A DNA stretch of 56,288 bases from a candidate division Kazan bacterium. GTDB taxonomy: Bacteria; Patescibacteriota; Kazan-3B-28. The DNA lies in NCBI GenBank assembly GCA_003647645.1, contig QMNG01000005.1, forward strand, positions 1 through 56,288. Direction: 5' to 3'. Shown piece by piece: positions 1 to 9,980 of this stretch. Both the position numbers and the translations under genes were made by a program. Positions within the stretch are counted from its first letter, which is position 1. Every line of letters starts with the position of its first letter. Below the pieces are notes generated by a model. That model was given only the letters and a program-made list of their open reading frames with translations. It was not told the origin of the DNA and ran no database searches.

Positions 1-891
1 GATAAGACCGGCAGAACCAAACCCGACATCAATACCCTCATACAGCTGCTGGGCTACTGTCATAGTTTTCTTGACTGAATAACCCAGATTAGTGCCGGCC
101 GCCTGCTGCAAAGTTGAGGTTGTAAAGGGAGGAGAAGGGCTGCGCTTTCTTTCACCCTTCTTTATACCGCTGACTATGTGCTTGTCGGCCGCTTGGATCT
201 TTTCTACGATCCTGTCAGCATCGGCCTGGTTTCTAAGCTCAGCTTTTTTGCCATTTTCATTGATTACCCGAGTGGTCAGTTTTTCACCTTTTTCACCTGC
301 CAAGCTGAGGTCTATCTCCCAGTATTCCTCGGGCTTGAAAGCTTTGATTTCGCGCTCGCGCTCAACGATCAGGCGAAGAGCAGCGGACTGAACCCGGCCG
401 GCTGACAATCCCCGAAAGATCTTTTTCCACAAGAGGGGACTGAGCTTATAGCCGACTAACCTATCCAGCACTCTTCTGGCTTGCTGCGCATTAACCATAT
501 TCATATTCAAGCCCCGGGGATTTTCAAACGCTTTTTTAACAGCCGTCTCGGTAATTTCGTGGAAAGCCACCCGCTTGACTTTTTCATCCGGTATTTTTAG
601 CCCTTGTTGAATATGCCAAGCAATGGCTTCACCCTCGCGGTCTTCATCGGTTGCTAGCCACATCATATCAGCATCTTTAAAAGCTTCTTTCAGCGCCGTC
701 AGATTCTTCCGGCTTTTAGTCGGAATGACATATTGCGGCTCAAAATTTTTCTCAACATCTACGCCCAGCTTCGATTTGGGAAGATCGCGGACATGGCCGT
801 AGCTGGCCAAAACTTTATAATTCCTACCCAAAATCTTGCCAATTGTTTTGGCCTTGGCGGGGGATTCAACTACTACCAAATTTTTAGCCAT
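1..891 (-). CDS. topA: DNA topoisomerase I (N-terminal part; truncated by window edge)
   Basis: Minus-strand translation begins MAKNLVVVESPAKAKTIGKILGRNYKVLASYGHVRDLPKS, with the Toprim motif DEDREGEAIAWH and FRGLSAGRVQSAALRLIVERE. Confidence 0.95.
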   Translation of the reverse strand, partial: MAKNLVVVESPAKAKTIGKILGRNYKVLASYGHVRDLPKSKLGVDVEKNFEPQYVIPTKSRKNLTALKEAFKDADMMWLATDEDREGEAIAWHIQQGLKIPDEKVKRVAFHEITETAVKKAFENPRGLNMNMVNAQQARRVLDRLVGYKLSPLLWKKIFRGLSAGRVQSAALRLIVEREREIKAFKPEEYWEIDLSLAGEKGEKLTTRVINENGKKAELRNQADADRIVEKIQAADKHIVSGIKKGERKRSPSPPFTTSTLQQAAGTNLGYSVKKTMTVAQQLYEGIDVGFGSAGLI

Positions 892-901
892 GTCTTTATT
901 T

Positions 902-954
902 GTCATGCTGAATTTAGTTCAGCATCTAGATTCTGAAACGAATTCAGAATGACG
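902..954. repeat. Two adjacent imperfect hairpins of the GTCATnCTGAA...TTCAGnATCT type
   Basis: tgtcatgctgaatttagttcagcatctagattctgaaacgaattcagaatgac; the second half recurs near 30715-30740. Confidence 0.6.
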
Positions 955-963
955 GTTATATTA

Positions 964-1839
964 TTATTCTGTCTTCGTGATAGCAAATGTGCCTTTGCCT
1001 GTATTCGCTACGATACCCTTCATCTCCAGCATCGTCAGACCACTTTGGACCTGCGCTGTCGGCAAGTTAGTTTCACGGACTATTTCATCCAAATGCAGCG
1101 GTGTAGATACAAGTGCTTTATAAATCTTTTCTTCATCATCTGTCAAATTATAGCTCTTTTGCCTGACACTAATTTGCACAACGTCAGAGGGCTGTAGAAC
1201 CGGCACAGCGCCCTGCTGGATTAATTTATTCGGACCCACAGACATCTCACTGGTAATCGGTCCGGGAACAGCCAAAACTTCCCGATTATATTCAAGAGCC
1301 AATTTAGCCGTAATCAAAGCGCCGCTCGACTCCCCTGCTTCACTAATCAAAATTTTACCGCTTAAACCAGCAATTATCCTGTTCCGAAGCGGAAAATGAT
1401 GCTTAAGCGGCTCTGTGCCAGCTGGATATTCAGAGATTAAAACTCCCCCGCTTTCGATGATTGATTTAGCCAAGTGCAGATTCTTGGCCGGATAGATATT
1501 TTCGTCATTAAGGCCGGAGCCTAGCACAGCTATTGTAGATCCGCCTGCTTTCAATGCTTCCTCGTGCGCTAGAGCATCAATTCCGTATGCCAGACCGCTG
1601 ACTATAATGCTTCCGCCGGCAATTCGATTAACTATCTGCTTAACCACAGCAACACCATAGGGCGTTGGCTTTCGGGTTCCGACCACGCCAACTGCCTCAA
1701 TTTCTTGCAGTTTTATAAGCATTGCATCCCAGTTGCCGCGCACAAAAATCCGTTCTGGCGCATCCGGAATTTCTTTGAGTATCGCCGGATAGCGCGGGCT
1801 ATCAATTTTAATTTCAATAATTTCCGTTGCAACTTCCAT
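964..1839 (-). CDS. dprA: DNA-processing protein DprA
   Basis: VGVVGTRKPTPYGVAVV, SGLAYGIDALAHEEAL, AVLGSGL, ISEYPAG, FPLRNRIIAGLS; C-terminal winged-helix-like region. Confidence 0.93.
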   Translation of the reverse strand: MEVATEIIEIKIDSPRYPAILKEIPDAPERIFVRGNWDAMLIKLQEIEAVGVVGTRKPTPYGVAVVKQIVNRIAGGSIIVSGLAYGIDALAHEEALKAGGSTIAVLGSGLNDENIYPAKNLHLAKSIIESGGVLISEYPAGTEPLKHHFPLRNRIIAGLSGKILISEAGESSGALITAKLALEYNREVLAVPGPITSEMSVGPNKLIQQGAVPVLQPSDVVQISVRQKSYNLTDDEEKIYKALVSTPLHLDEIVRETNLPTAQVQSGLTMLEMKGIVANTGKGTFAITKTE

Positions 1840-1949
1840 ATTTTATTAAGATAATTAAGTAAACTGATCCCGTTAGAAAATTAGAAAACATTAACTAGTT
1901 AATAATACGGGATTTAGAATGAAACTCATAAACAAAATTTTCTAGTGGA

Positions 1950-2501
1950 ATGACAAAAAAGAAGGGATTATTAATCGAAATTGGGGTCGGTATTGCTGTT
2001 TTTATGGTGGCAACCGTTGCACTGGGAATCCTCTACAATCGTGACACCGAGACAGGCACTGAACTGCAATGGACTGATACCAATATTCATACCTTCACGG
2101 ATAATTCCGCACTACAAAATAGCGTTCTGGCATTTTTTAACAAAGAGGACTTGCAAGCCGCTTTCCCTGACATAAGTGGTGAAAATATCGATTGGCAAGC
2201 AAACATAATTCTGGCTTACGTGAGCAGCGTCGCACCAGCCGCCGACTATGACTACGAAATAATCGAGGGCCAAAAACTGGGTTCGGTGGCAACCCTTAAA
2301 TATAAATTCTCTTTTTTAGAGACCAATGACGCTTTTCCTCTAGGGCTTGAAACTACGCAGAGCCACCCCGTCCTGTTTGTGGCCGTAGATAGAAAAGATG
2401 TCGACACAACAAATCCATTTACGTTTCGATTCCAAAATGCAGACACAAACGAAACTCATAGTTTAACTATTTTTGAAAATGAAGGCTCAGCCAACAATTG
2501 A
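1950..2501 (+). CDS. Hypothetical single-TM anchored protein
   Basis: N-terminal TM segment; overlaps the AI-2E gene start; no family recognised. Confidence 0.7.
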   Translation: MTKKKGLLIEIGVGIAVFMVATVALGILYNRDTETGTELQWTDTNIHTFTDNSALQNSVLAFFNKEDLQAAFPDISGENIDWQANIILAYVSSVAPAADYDYEIIEGQKLGSVATLKYKFSFLETNDAFPLGLETTQSHPVLFVAVDRKDVDTTNPFTFRFQNADTNETHSLTIFENEGSANN

Positions 2502-3516
2502 GATTTCAGTCAGCACCATTATAAAAATCCTGCTGGTTCTGCTGGGAATTTGGGCAATTTTTATCATTCGCGACATTATTGCAATTGTCTTTATCACATT
2601 GATCATTGCTGCAACTCTTTCTCCAATCATTGATAAAATGGCCAAACATGGCATACCGCGAGTTATTTCTATCGTCTTGGCCTATATTTTGATAATTGCC
2701 TTCTTCGGGACTGTTGTTTATTTTATTTTGCCACCGGTCATTAGCCAGCTCAGTCAACTGGCGGAACACTTGCCTACATATTACACTTATTTCAATAATT
2801 TCATCGATAATGTAAAGGAATTTGGCATCCAAGCGAACTTAATCGACGGTTCGCAGCAAAACATCACTGCTTTATCCAACTTTTTAAATAACTTTACTAG
2901 CAATATTTTCAACACCACCCGCGGATTTATCAGCGGTTTTGTTGCTATGTTGACTGTTTTGGTACTGACTCTTTATTTGCTGTTGGATGAAGGGGGAATT
3001 AAAAAGTTCTTTGTAGCTTTGTTGCCGCTCAAGCAGAAAAACCAAATTATCCAGGTAGCCAACAAAATTGGTAAAGGTTTGGGCGCCTGGCTTCGCGGTC
3101 AGATTTTGCTGGGTATTATAGTCGGCGTGGTGGTTTATATCGGCCTCTATTTCCTAAAAGTTCCCTACGCTCTGACTCTGGCCATTCTCGCCGGAGTATT
3201 GGAAATAATTCCTATCATCGGTCCAATTATCTCGGCCATCCCGGCTATCTTGATCGCCCTAACTATGGGTTTGCCCGCAGCCGTAATGGTAGCTGTCTTC
3301 TATATTCTGGTACAGGAGCTGGAAAATAAACTACTGGTACCAAAAGTTATGCAACATTCAGTCGGGCTGCATCCTGTGACAATTATTATTGTATTGCTCA
3401 TTGGCGCCAAATTTATGGGCATTTTGGGAATCTTGTTGGCTGTGCCGATCACAACCATGCTCTACATTATTCTGAAAGAATGGACAATAATGAGCCGGAA
3501 GAAGCCAGCAAGATAG
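2473..3516 (+). CDS. AI-2E family transporter / PerM-like permease
   Basis: Multi-TM; ILAGVLEIIPIIGPIISAIPAILIAL and VQELENKLLVPKVMQHSVGLHP signatures. Confidence 0.92.
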   Translation: MKMKAQPTIEISVSTIIKILLVLLGIWAIFIIRDIIAIVFITLIIAATLSPIIDKMAKHGIPRVISIVLAYILIIAFFGTVVYFILPPVISQLSQLAEHLPTYYTYFNNFIDNVKEFGIQANLIDGSQQNITALSNFLNNFTSNIFNTTRGFISGFVAMLTVLVLTLYLLLDEGGIKKFFVALLPLKQKNQIIQVANKIGKGLGAWLRGQILLGIIVGVVVYIGLYFLKVPYALTLAILAGVLEIIPIIGPIISAIPAILIALTMGLPAAVMVAVFYILVQELENKLLVPKVMQHSVGLHPVTIIIVLLIGAKFMGILGILLAVPITTMLYIILKEWTIMSRKKPAR

Positions 3517-3559
3517 AACATAATATCAAGTATTAAAAACTTCATTAAAACAAATTTAT

Positions 3560-3590
3560 AAACAGGACATTTTTGTCCCGTTTATTTTTA
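3560..3590 (+). terminator. Intrinsic terminator after the AI-2E gene
   Basis: AAACAGGACA tttt TGTCCCGTTT stem followed by a T-rich tail (tttattttt). Confidence 0.7.
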
Positions 3591-3633
3591 AATATATCTT
3601 CCTTGGTTTTTATTAGCGTTGAGCTTTTTAAGG

Positions 3634-3769
3634 TATTCCCTCCATGGTCTCTGGCTCCGCATTGGAGGAGAGACGACCATGAATTGAGCTAAATCCTTAT
3701 CGTGTGGGGTATGTTTGAGACCCTGACTTGTCGGGGAAGTTTACCCCTTTAAGCGGTAAAAGGATTTAG
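3634..3769 (+). ncRNA. Candidate structured RNA, copy A (strand not certain)
   Basis: tattccctcca; CTAAATCCTT...AAGGATTTAG helix enclosing GTGT-GGGGTA-TGTTTGAG-hairpin-AGTT-TACCCC; same architecture as 14365-14510. Confidence 0.6.
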
Positions 3770-3843
3770 CCAATGAAAAAGCCCAACGAACTGCGGCCGG
3801 CTTTGGCGCCATCGTTTGCCGGAACAAATGGTGGCTCAAAAAT

Positions 3844-5628
3844 CTACCAACTTCCCCCGCCTCCGCCACCTCCGCCGCCTCCAGAGAATCCGCCAGCACC
3901 GCCAGCCCCGGAGCCGCCCGGTGTGCTTGACAGCGAGGAACCAATGCTTGATGAAATCGAACTGATACTTGAAACAAAATTATCCATGCCACCACTGGTC
4001 ATGTAGGCATAGCCAACATACCAAGCCGGAACATATGAGCTGGCCTTTTCTTCACCATAAATTTTTTTAAACGCCTCAACCCACTTACCCACTAGGCCAA
4101 AAGCAATCGCGTACGGTAGGTACTTTTCGAAAATATTCTCCTTTTCGTAAAATTCCATCCGATACTTTTCGGCCTGCCTGAGATAAAGCTTAAAGCCTTT
4201 GAGATGATAATCTACTTCGGCGCCTTTCCGGCTTTTTTTAAGACTAAATTTAACAAACAGATACCAGATAACCACCACTATCAATACACCGACCAACACA
4301 AATCCCCAGCTGAACCCGGCCAACGGAACACTTAAAAGCCCGGTAAAACCCAGAAATACTATAAAGCCAATTATACCGGAGATAATACCTTTGGCTGAAA
4401 CGGCTACCCCCTCTTTAAATAGTCCCTGTTTTTTCAGCCAATTGACTACAAACCTTTTGATTGGCTGTAAAATTTTATAAAACTTGTTTTGGTGTTCGGA
4501 TAGAGTAGTGGTAGCCCCAACTTCAAAATCGCCGTCAAATAGCTCACAAAGAATAGTTTCTTCATATTTGGCTAAATTTGTAAAATCATTTTTTAACAAA
4601 ACCAACTTCCAACCTTTGGTTTTTCCAAAGAACGACTTGTTTTGTGTTTCTTCGATCTTCAAATATCCCTTCACAGCCAAATCAATGATCGTGGCACTAA
4701 CATATCTACCCGGCATTACCGCGCCTTTTGTTTCAAAAACTCCCAGTTCCAGTGGCAACATCTTATTGGGCGGATCGTACTGCACGGTAATCGGCCCCGG
4801 TTTTTTCTCGTCTTTTTGGGCTTCCTTGCGGACCAACCAGATGATCCAAAAAATTGGAAGTAGCAACAACCACCAGATATAACTGCTGTACAACTCCCAC
4901 CAAGTCGGCTGATATGGCGTGATAATTCCTGCCGGCATTTGCATACGTATGGTAATACCCTCTTGCTTGGCTAATTCACGAGTGGAAGTCACTGTTAGAA
5001 TATTGGAGTCCAATTGGACGTCGCTTGTCCATTTGAAAATTGCGTTTTGTTCGGTTGATCCGCGGACGCCAGTAAAAAGCTGTACTTGAGTATTCTCGGC
5101 ATTTATTCCAGACGGGAGGATAATGTCGGCTGTATAGCGCTCTATTGGCAGCTCCCAAAAATTTCCGTTGAGATTCCAATAGAATTCCATTCCGTCGCTA
5201 GTTTCAACAATTGCGTTTTTTACTTCATAGACAATGCGGTAATTAGTGATGCCAGTTATCGTTTGATTGGGATCGCCTATTTTCCAAGTTATAACATGGT
5301 TAGCTGCATCATTGACAGTTTCATACGTATAAGGATTGCCATCAAAATCCGTGATGCTCACTAATTTAACAGGAGTTTTATTAAACACCCCCTCGCTGTA
5401 GGGAGCCTGAGTCGGCAAACTCCTGAAAATACCGTGTTTGTTCTTGAGCCTTCCGCTATCAACTGACAGTTCTTCCTTAATCAACAGCGAGGCATCTGTA
5501 TGAACTTGAATGGTGCTTTTAAAATCCCGAATCACAGAATCATAAACCGGCTCGGCAGCCAAAACGACCGAGAACGATTGGGCGAAGACAATGCCCACCC
5601 CTGCGAGTATTAATAACTTCTTAATCAC
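3844..5628 (-). CDS. DUF2207-type membrane protein with Gly-rich C-terminus
   Basis: Signal peptide, secreted N-terminal domain (IRDFKSTIQVHTDASLLIKEELSV), TM segments, tail ending SGGGGGGGGGGSW. Confidence 0.85.
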   Translation of the reverse strand: MIKKLLILAGVGIVFAQSFSVVLAAEPVYDSVIRDFKSTIQVHTDASLLIKEELSVDSGRLKNKHGIFRSLPTQAPYSEGVFNKTPVKLVSITDFDGNPYTYETVNDAANHVITWKIGDPNQTITGITNYRIVYEVKNAIVETSDGMEFYWNLNGNFWELPIERYTADIILPSGINAENTQVQLFTGVRGSTEQNAIFKWTSDVQLDSNILTVTSTRELAKQEGITIRMQMPAGIITPYQPTWWELYSSYIWWLLLLPIFWIIWLVRKEAQKDEKKPGPITVQYDPPNKMLPLELGVFETKGAVMPGRYVSATIIDLAVKGYLKIEETQNKSFFGKTKGWKLVLLKNDFTNLAKYEETILCELFDGDFEVGATTTLSEHQNKFYKILQPIKRFVVNWLKKQGLFKEGVAVSAKGIISGIIGFIVFLGFTGLLSVPLAGFSWGFVLVGVLIVVVIWYLFVKFSLKKSRKGAEVDYHLKGFKLYLRQAEKYRMEFYEKENIFEKYLPYAIAFGLVGKWVEAFKKIYGEEKASSYVPAWYVGYAYMTSGGMDNFVSSISSISSSIGSSLSSTPGGSGAGGAGGFSGGGGGGGGGGSW

Positions 5629-5646
5629 GGAAGTAGTATACCAGAG

Positions 5647-6540
5647 CTAACTAAAAGCTATATAGAAATGGCTAGTCGTTGAATCTAGATTAGGTTTATT
5701 GAGAATATCCGCTGTATTATCATGATGAATTACCTGAATGTCGGTTGCCCCCATTCCTTCGGCATATTGCAGTAAAACATTAAGCGCCGATACAGAATCG
5801 ACAAATGGACAAAACGGATCCGGCCCGGGTAGATTCTCGATATCGAAGGCCTGAATTATTGCCAACATCTTGCTGTCGTTGATATCAGCCTGAGTTTTAC
5901 TAAGGTAATGAGAAAAATCCAGACTCGCTATTATTAAAACATCCTCGCCTGAAATCGCATGCAACCATTCAACTAGATTAGTGATGTCCTGACTGACAAC
6001 ATTCTGCTTCAAAATAATCGGTACGATATTAGCACTGGGGAAAAAGTGTTTGATAAAACCAGCTTGTAGCGTAATCCCGTGCTCGTTTATAAATGAAGTA
6101 TTATTTATGGTCGCCAATCGTTGTTGATTAAGCTGACGAACCAGATATCTATTAATTAGCAGTTCACCATCAATAGTTGCAAAACTATTACCTGTCGTTT
6201 GAATGTTCCCCTCTCCACGTTCGTAATGATTGGGAGAGAGCACAATTATTGTCTTTGGGTCAACCGATTTAACCAGCCCACGATAGAAAGAATTAATCTC
6301 CTTGTACGACAAATAGTCATGAGAAACAATAACTGCTCGTGTGTTGTTTGATATTGTATACTCCCCCTCTTGACCAAAGATCCAGTTCCAAGTTGCCGCG
6401 ATGTAAGGATAAGATGGAACTAGTTTGCCAACGCCACCTATGACCATAAGAACAATGGCCAATCCCAGAATTGTCAGAACTAGCCACTGATTATTCTTTG
6501 ATTTATCTAACTTAGCGATAAAGCCTACCTCCCCATTCAA
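5647..6540 (-). CDS. MEMO / AmmeMemoRadiSam system protein B-like, with N-terminal TM
   Basis: IIVLSPNHYERGEGNIQTTGNSFATIDGEL, EHGITLQAGFIKHFFPSANIVPIIL, ASLDFSHYLS. Confidence 0.8.
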   Translation of the reverse strand: MNGEVGFIAKLDKSKNNQWLVLTILGLAIVLMVIGGVGKLVPSYPYIAATWNWIFGQEGEYTISNNTRAVIVSHDYLSYKEINSFYRGLVKSVDPKTIIVLSPNHYERGEGNIQTTGNSFATIDGELLINRYLVRQLNQQRLATINNTSFINEHGITLQAGFIKHFFPSANIVPIILKQNVVSQDITNLVEWLHAISGEDVLIIASLDFSHYLSKTQADINDSKMLAIIQAFDIENLPGPDPFCPFVDSVSALNVLLQYAEGMGATDIQVIHHDNTADILNKPNLDSTTSHFYIAFS

Positions 6541-7642
6541 TTACTGTAAATCCATTTCGTTCCGAAGCCGGCTTGAGTATCTGCATTGGTACTTCGATCC
6601 TTTCATCCAGACCACGATAGTCGAAGAATATCCGAATTACAGTATCCGGCATTGGGGTAACTATCAGCGGCGCATAGGTATCAAATATGGATTGATCAAT
6701 GAAGGTTATAAAGTAGTAAGGATTATCCGAAAACCGCGGCATCCAGAATTCTTTGAAGTCTGCTATTTCCCTTTCATTTAGTCCCAAATAAGTAAGTTTA
6801 TCGGTAAAGAACTTATCAACATCTCGTTTGGCCATAACAAAGCCAGCTTCTGGCGTTACAAAATCGGCTGCAAAACCCTCCCAGAAAAGATATGGCCAAA
6901 TCGTACCATCTGAGTTAACTATTTTTCCGCTGGGGGCAACCAATACATTCCAACCCTGCTTAATAGCCGGTTCACTGATTGAAATACCCGAAGTCGGCAT
7001 TACATTTACAGCCACTGGCATAGTTTTTTCTGGATAAAGATAGATAACCGGTTTGCCCATCTCGGCTATTTGAAAAGTATAGGCTACAACTATAGTTGAC
7101 GACTTGGTCGTTCCATCTGAAAAATGCGCTGTTACGACATATTTGCCATCAGACACATCTACCGCAGGAGCATTTCCATAATCGTGCGACACCTTATAGC
7201 TCCATGTTGTATCCCCCGGCTTGAATTTGCGTAATGTATATCGATCAAGCAATTTATATTCCTTTTTATAGCAAGCAGGTTCTGTTCCTTCGCAGCAACC
7301 ATCTTCAAAACACGGAACCAATCCACTATAGGCCTCTACCACGATCTTGTTTACATTTGGTGAGTTGGTTCCACGTACTTCAAACGGACTATCAGCAATA
7401 ATAATCGCTCCATTCGTAGGAGAAGAAATATTTATAAAGCTTTCACCGGTATATTCTGGTTGAGTTTCTGGTTCGTTCTTAGTTTCTGTTGCCGGTGTAG
7501 CAGTTGGCTGTGATGTATCAGCAGTTTGATCGTCAATAACAAAGTTCCTCTGTTGAATACTGTAGTTTTGGCCAAAATTATAGCTGATATACGCAATCCC
7601 TGCCAAAATTACGAGACCAATAAGCGGATATAAATACTTCAT
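6512..7642 (-). CDS. Secreted/anchored protein with Gmad2-like Ig domain and a C-terminal KPVIYLYPEK domain
   Basis: N-terminal TM; INISSPTNGAIIIADSPFEVRGT; KPVIYLYPEKTMPVAVNVMP...NPYYFITF...GFTVIEWGG. Confidence 0.75.
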   Translation of the reverse strand: MKYLYPLIGLVILAGIAYISYNFGQNYSIQQRNFVIDDQTADTSQPTATPATETKNEPETQPEYTGESFINISSPTNGAIIIADSPFEVRGTNSPNVNKIVVEAYSGLVPCFEDGCCEGTEPACYKKEYKLLDRYTLRKFKPGDTTWSYKVSHDYGNAPAVDVSDGKYVVTAHFSDGTTKSSTIVVAYTFQIAEMGKPVIYLYPEKTMPVAVNVMPTSGISISEPAIKQGWNVLVAPSGKIVNSDGTIWPYLFWEGFAADFVTPEAGFVMAKRDVDKFFTDKLTYLGLNEREIADFKEFWMPRFSDNPYYFITFIDQSIFDTYAPLIVTPMPDTVIRIFFDYRGLDERIEVPMQILKPASERNGFTVIEWGGRLYR

Positions 7643-7712
7643 AATTTCATTTCATTTAACACATATAACTATTCTCTATATAACTTAAAATTCACTCTTG
7701 GACAATACTTTT

Positions 7713-9680
7713 TTAACTTTGTTTCTTCAAAAAATCTATCCTGTCGCGGAGTTCAGCGGCTTTTTCAAACTCTAGATTTTTAGCAGCCAAATCCATCTCA
7801 TCCTCCAATTCTTTAATGACTGATTTTAATTCCTCTTTGTTGGCCTGCTTGGCAAATTTGTCCAACTCCAACTCCGGCGGGATATCCGCATCCTTATGTT
7901 CACGAATGTCTTTAACTTCTTTCACAATCGAGCGGGGAGTAATACCGTGCTGTTTATTATATTCAATCTGCTTTTTCCGACGGCGAGCCGACTCGTCCAT
8001 CGCTCGCCGCATCGAACCAGTGATGTTATCGGCATACATAATCACCCGGCCGTCAATGTGGCGGGCCGCCCGGCCGAAAGTCTGGATCAGAGCTATGTCG
8101 GAACGCAAAAATCCTTCTTTATCCGCGTCTAAAATCACCACCAGTGAAACTTCCGGCAAATCCAGCCCTTCGCGCAACAGGTTAATGCCCACCAGTACGT
8201 CATATTTGCCCAATCGCAAATCATGGAGAATATCTATCCGATCGAGTGTATCAACATCACTATGGATATATTGCACTTTAATATCGGCCTCTTGCAGATA
8301 AGAAGTTAAATCCTCTGCCATTTTTTTAGTCAACGTTGTCACCAGCACTCCTTGCTGAACGTTCACCCGTTTGATGATTTCGTCCATCAGATCATCAATT
8401 TGACCAGAAGTGGGCCGCACCTCCACTTCCGGGTCAATCAATCCGGTCGGCCGAACAATCTGTTCTACTACTTGCCTGCTCTTTTCCAGCTCCTCCGCTT
8501 TGGGCGTGGCCGAAGTATAGATAACCTGATCTATCATTTTGTCAAATTCGTCAAAAGTGAGAGGCCGGTTATCAAAAGCGCTTGGCAATCGAAATCCATG
8601 CTCAATTAAAGTTTCCTTCCGAGCCCTGTCGCCTAAATACATGCCCCGAATTTGCGGCAATGTCATATGTGATTCGTCAATAAACATCAAAAAATCGTCG
8701 GGGAAATAGTGCAGCAGAGTCGCCGGCGGACTGCCGGCCTCGCGCCCTTCCATATGGCGTGAGTAGTTCTCAATTCCGGAAACATAGCCAACCGTCTGGA
8801 GCATTTCAATATCATAATTAGTCCGCTGCTCCAAACGCTGAGCCTCCACCAATTTATTTTCCGCTCTCAATTCCTTAAGGCGAACTTCTAGTTCCTCCTG
8901 AATTGACGCGATAGCCCTTTTTAATTTGTCCCCCGGAGTAATAAAGTGCTTAGCTGGGAATATCTCTAGTTCCCCCGCATCCTCTAGAATCTCGCCCGTT
9001 AGATAGTCCACTTTGCGAATCCGCTCAACCTTATTTCCCAAAAATTCAATTCTGTAAGCAACTTCCAAATAAGCTGGAAATATTTCCAAAATCTCTCCCC
9101 GGACCCTAAAGGTTCCGCGCACGAAATTAATATCATTTCTCTGATACTGAATGTTGGTCAATTGGAGCAGCAGCTTTTCACGTTTATACTCTTTGCCGAC
9201 TTCCAGTTTAATGCTCATATTCTGATAGTTGACAGGATCGCCAAGGCCATAAATGCATGAAACTGACGCCACAATAATAACATCCTTGCGAGTAAGCAAA
9301 GATTGAGTAGCCGCGTTGCGCAGCCGGTCTATTTCATCATTGATTGACGCATCTTTAGCGATGTAAGTGTCAGTGCGCGGAATATACGCCTCTGGTTGAT
9401 AGTAGTCGTAATACGATACAAAATAATGCACCGCGTTGTCCGGAAAATATTCTCTGAATTCACTCGCCAACTGCGCCGCCAAGGTTTTATTGTGGGCGAT
9501 TACCAATGTTGGTTTTTGTACCCTTTCAATGACTTTAGCCATGGTAAATGTCTTCCCGCTGCCGGTAACTCCCAAAAGAGTTTGATCCCGATAACCTTTT
9601 TCAAGTCCGGTAACCAAATTTTTAATGGCCGTCGGCTGGTCACCTTTCGGTTTGTATGGAGCTTTTAATTTAAATTTCAT
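7713..9680 (-). CDS. uvrB: Excinuclease ABC subunit UvrB
   Basis: [55 protein letters not shown]-terminal UVR motif. Confidence 0.98.
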   Translation of the reverse strand: MKFKLKAPYKPKGDQPTAIKNLVTGLEKGYRDQTLLGVTGSGKTFTMAKVIERVQKPTLVIAHNKTLAAQLASEFREYFPDNAVHYFVSYYDYYQPEAYIPRTDTYIAKDASINDEIDRLRNAATQSLLTRKDVIIVASVSCIYGLGDPVNYQNMSIKLEVGKEYKREKLLLQLTNIQYQRNDINFVRGTFRVRGEILEIFPAYLEVAYRIEFLGNKVERIRKVDYLTGEILEDAGELEIFPAKHFITPGDKLKRAIASIQEELEVRLKELRAENKLVEAQRLEQRTNYDIEMLQTVGYVSGIENYSRHMEGREAGSPPATLLHYFPDDFLMFIDESHMTLPQIRGMYLGDRARKETLIEHGFRLPSAFDNRPLTFDEFDKMIDQVIYTSATPKAEELEKSRQVVEQIVRPTGLIDPEVEVRPTSGQIDDLMDEIIKRVNVQQGVLVTTLTKKMAEDLTSYLQEADIKVQYIHSDVDTLDRIDILHDLRLGKYDVLVGINLLREGLDLPEVSLVVILDADKEGFLRSDIALIQTFGRAARHIDGRVIMYADNITGSMRRAMDESARRRKKQIEYNKQHGITPRSIVKEVKDIREHKDADIPPELELDKFAKQANKEELKSVIKELEDEMDLAAKNLEFEKAAELRDRIDFLKKQS

Positions 9681-9756
9681 AACTATTTCATCTTAACACC
9701 TTGAAAAACCAACGGCCCATCTGCGAGCCGTTAAAAATTGAGATAAAAAAGAAAAT

Positions 9757-9780
9757 CCCCGCACCAGATACAGTGCGGGG
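9757..9780 (-). terminator. Intrinsic terminator downstream of a 32-aa ORF
   Basis: Minus strand CCCCGCAC tgtatctg GTGCGGGG followed by ATTTTCTTTTTT. Confidence 0.8.
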
Positions 9781-9804
9781 CACACCCCGACAGGGTAACA
9801 GAAA

Positions 9805-9903
9805 TTATCCTCTCGTAGGACCGCTTCCTTGACCTCGATATCGCCAAGCCAACAGGAGCAGAACCACAACGGCGACGACAGCAAAGATCACTAATGTCTT
9901 CAC
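9805..9903 (-). CDS. Small single-TM protein, 32 aa (GTG start; absent from the ORF track)
   Basis: (M)KTLVIFAVVAVVVLLLLAWRYRGQGSGPTRG*; AAGGAGG 7 nt upstream of GTG; strong terminator 25 nt downstream. Confidence 0.65.
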   Translation of the reverse strand: MKTLVIFAVVAVVVLLLLAWRYRGQGSGPTRG

Positions 9904-9980
9904 AGTTTTTCCTCCTTGTATTTAATCCAAGGTTCAAATTCTTTCTTCAAACTCCCAAATAACCACCGACCTTTTGTTCC

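Noticed and set aside
3773-4006. Poly-proline ORF on the + strand (QLPPPPPPPPPPENPPAPPAPEPP)
   Set aside because: Antisense to the Gly-rich 3' end of the DUF2207 gene; the proline run mirrors the Gly codons.
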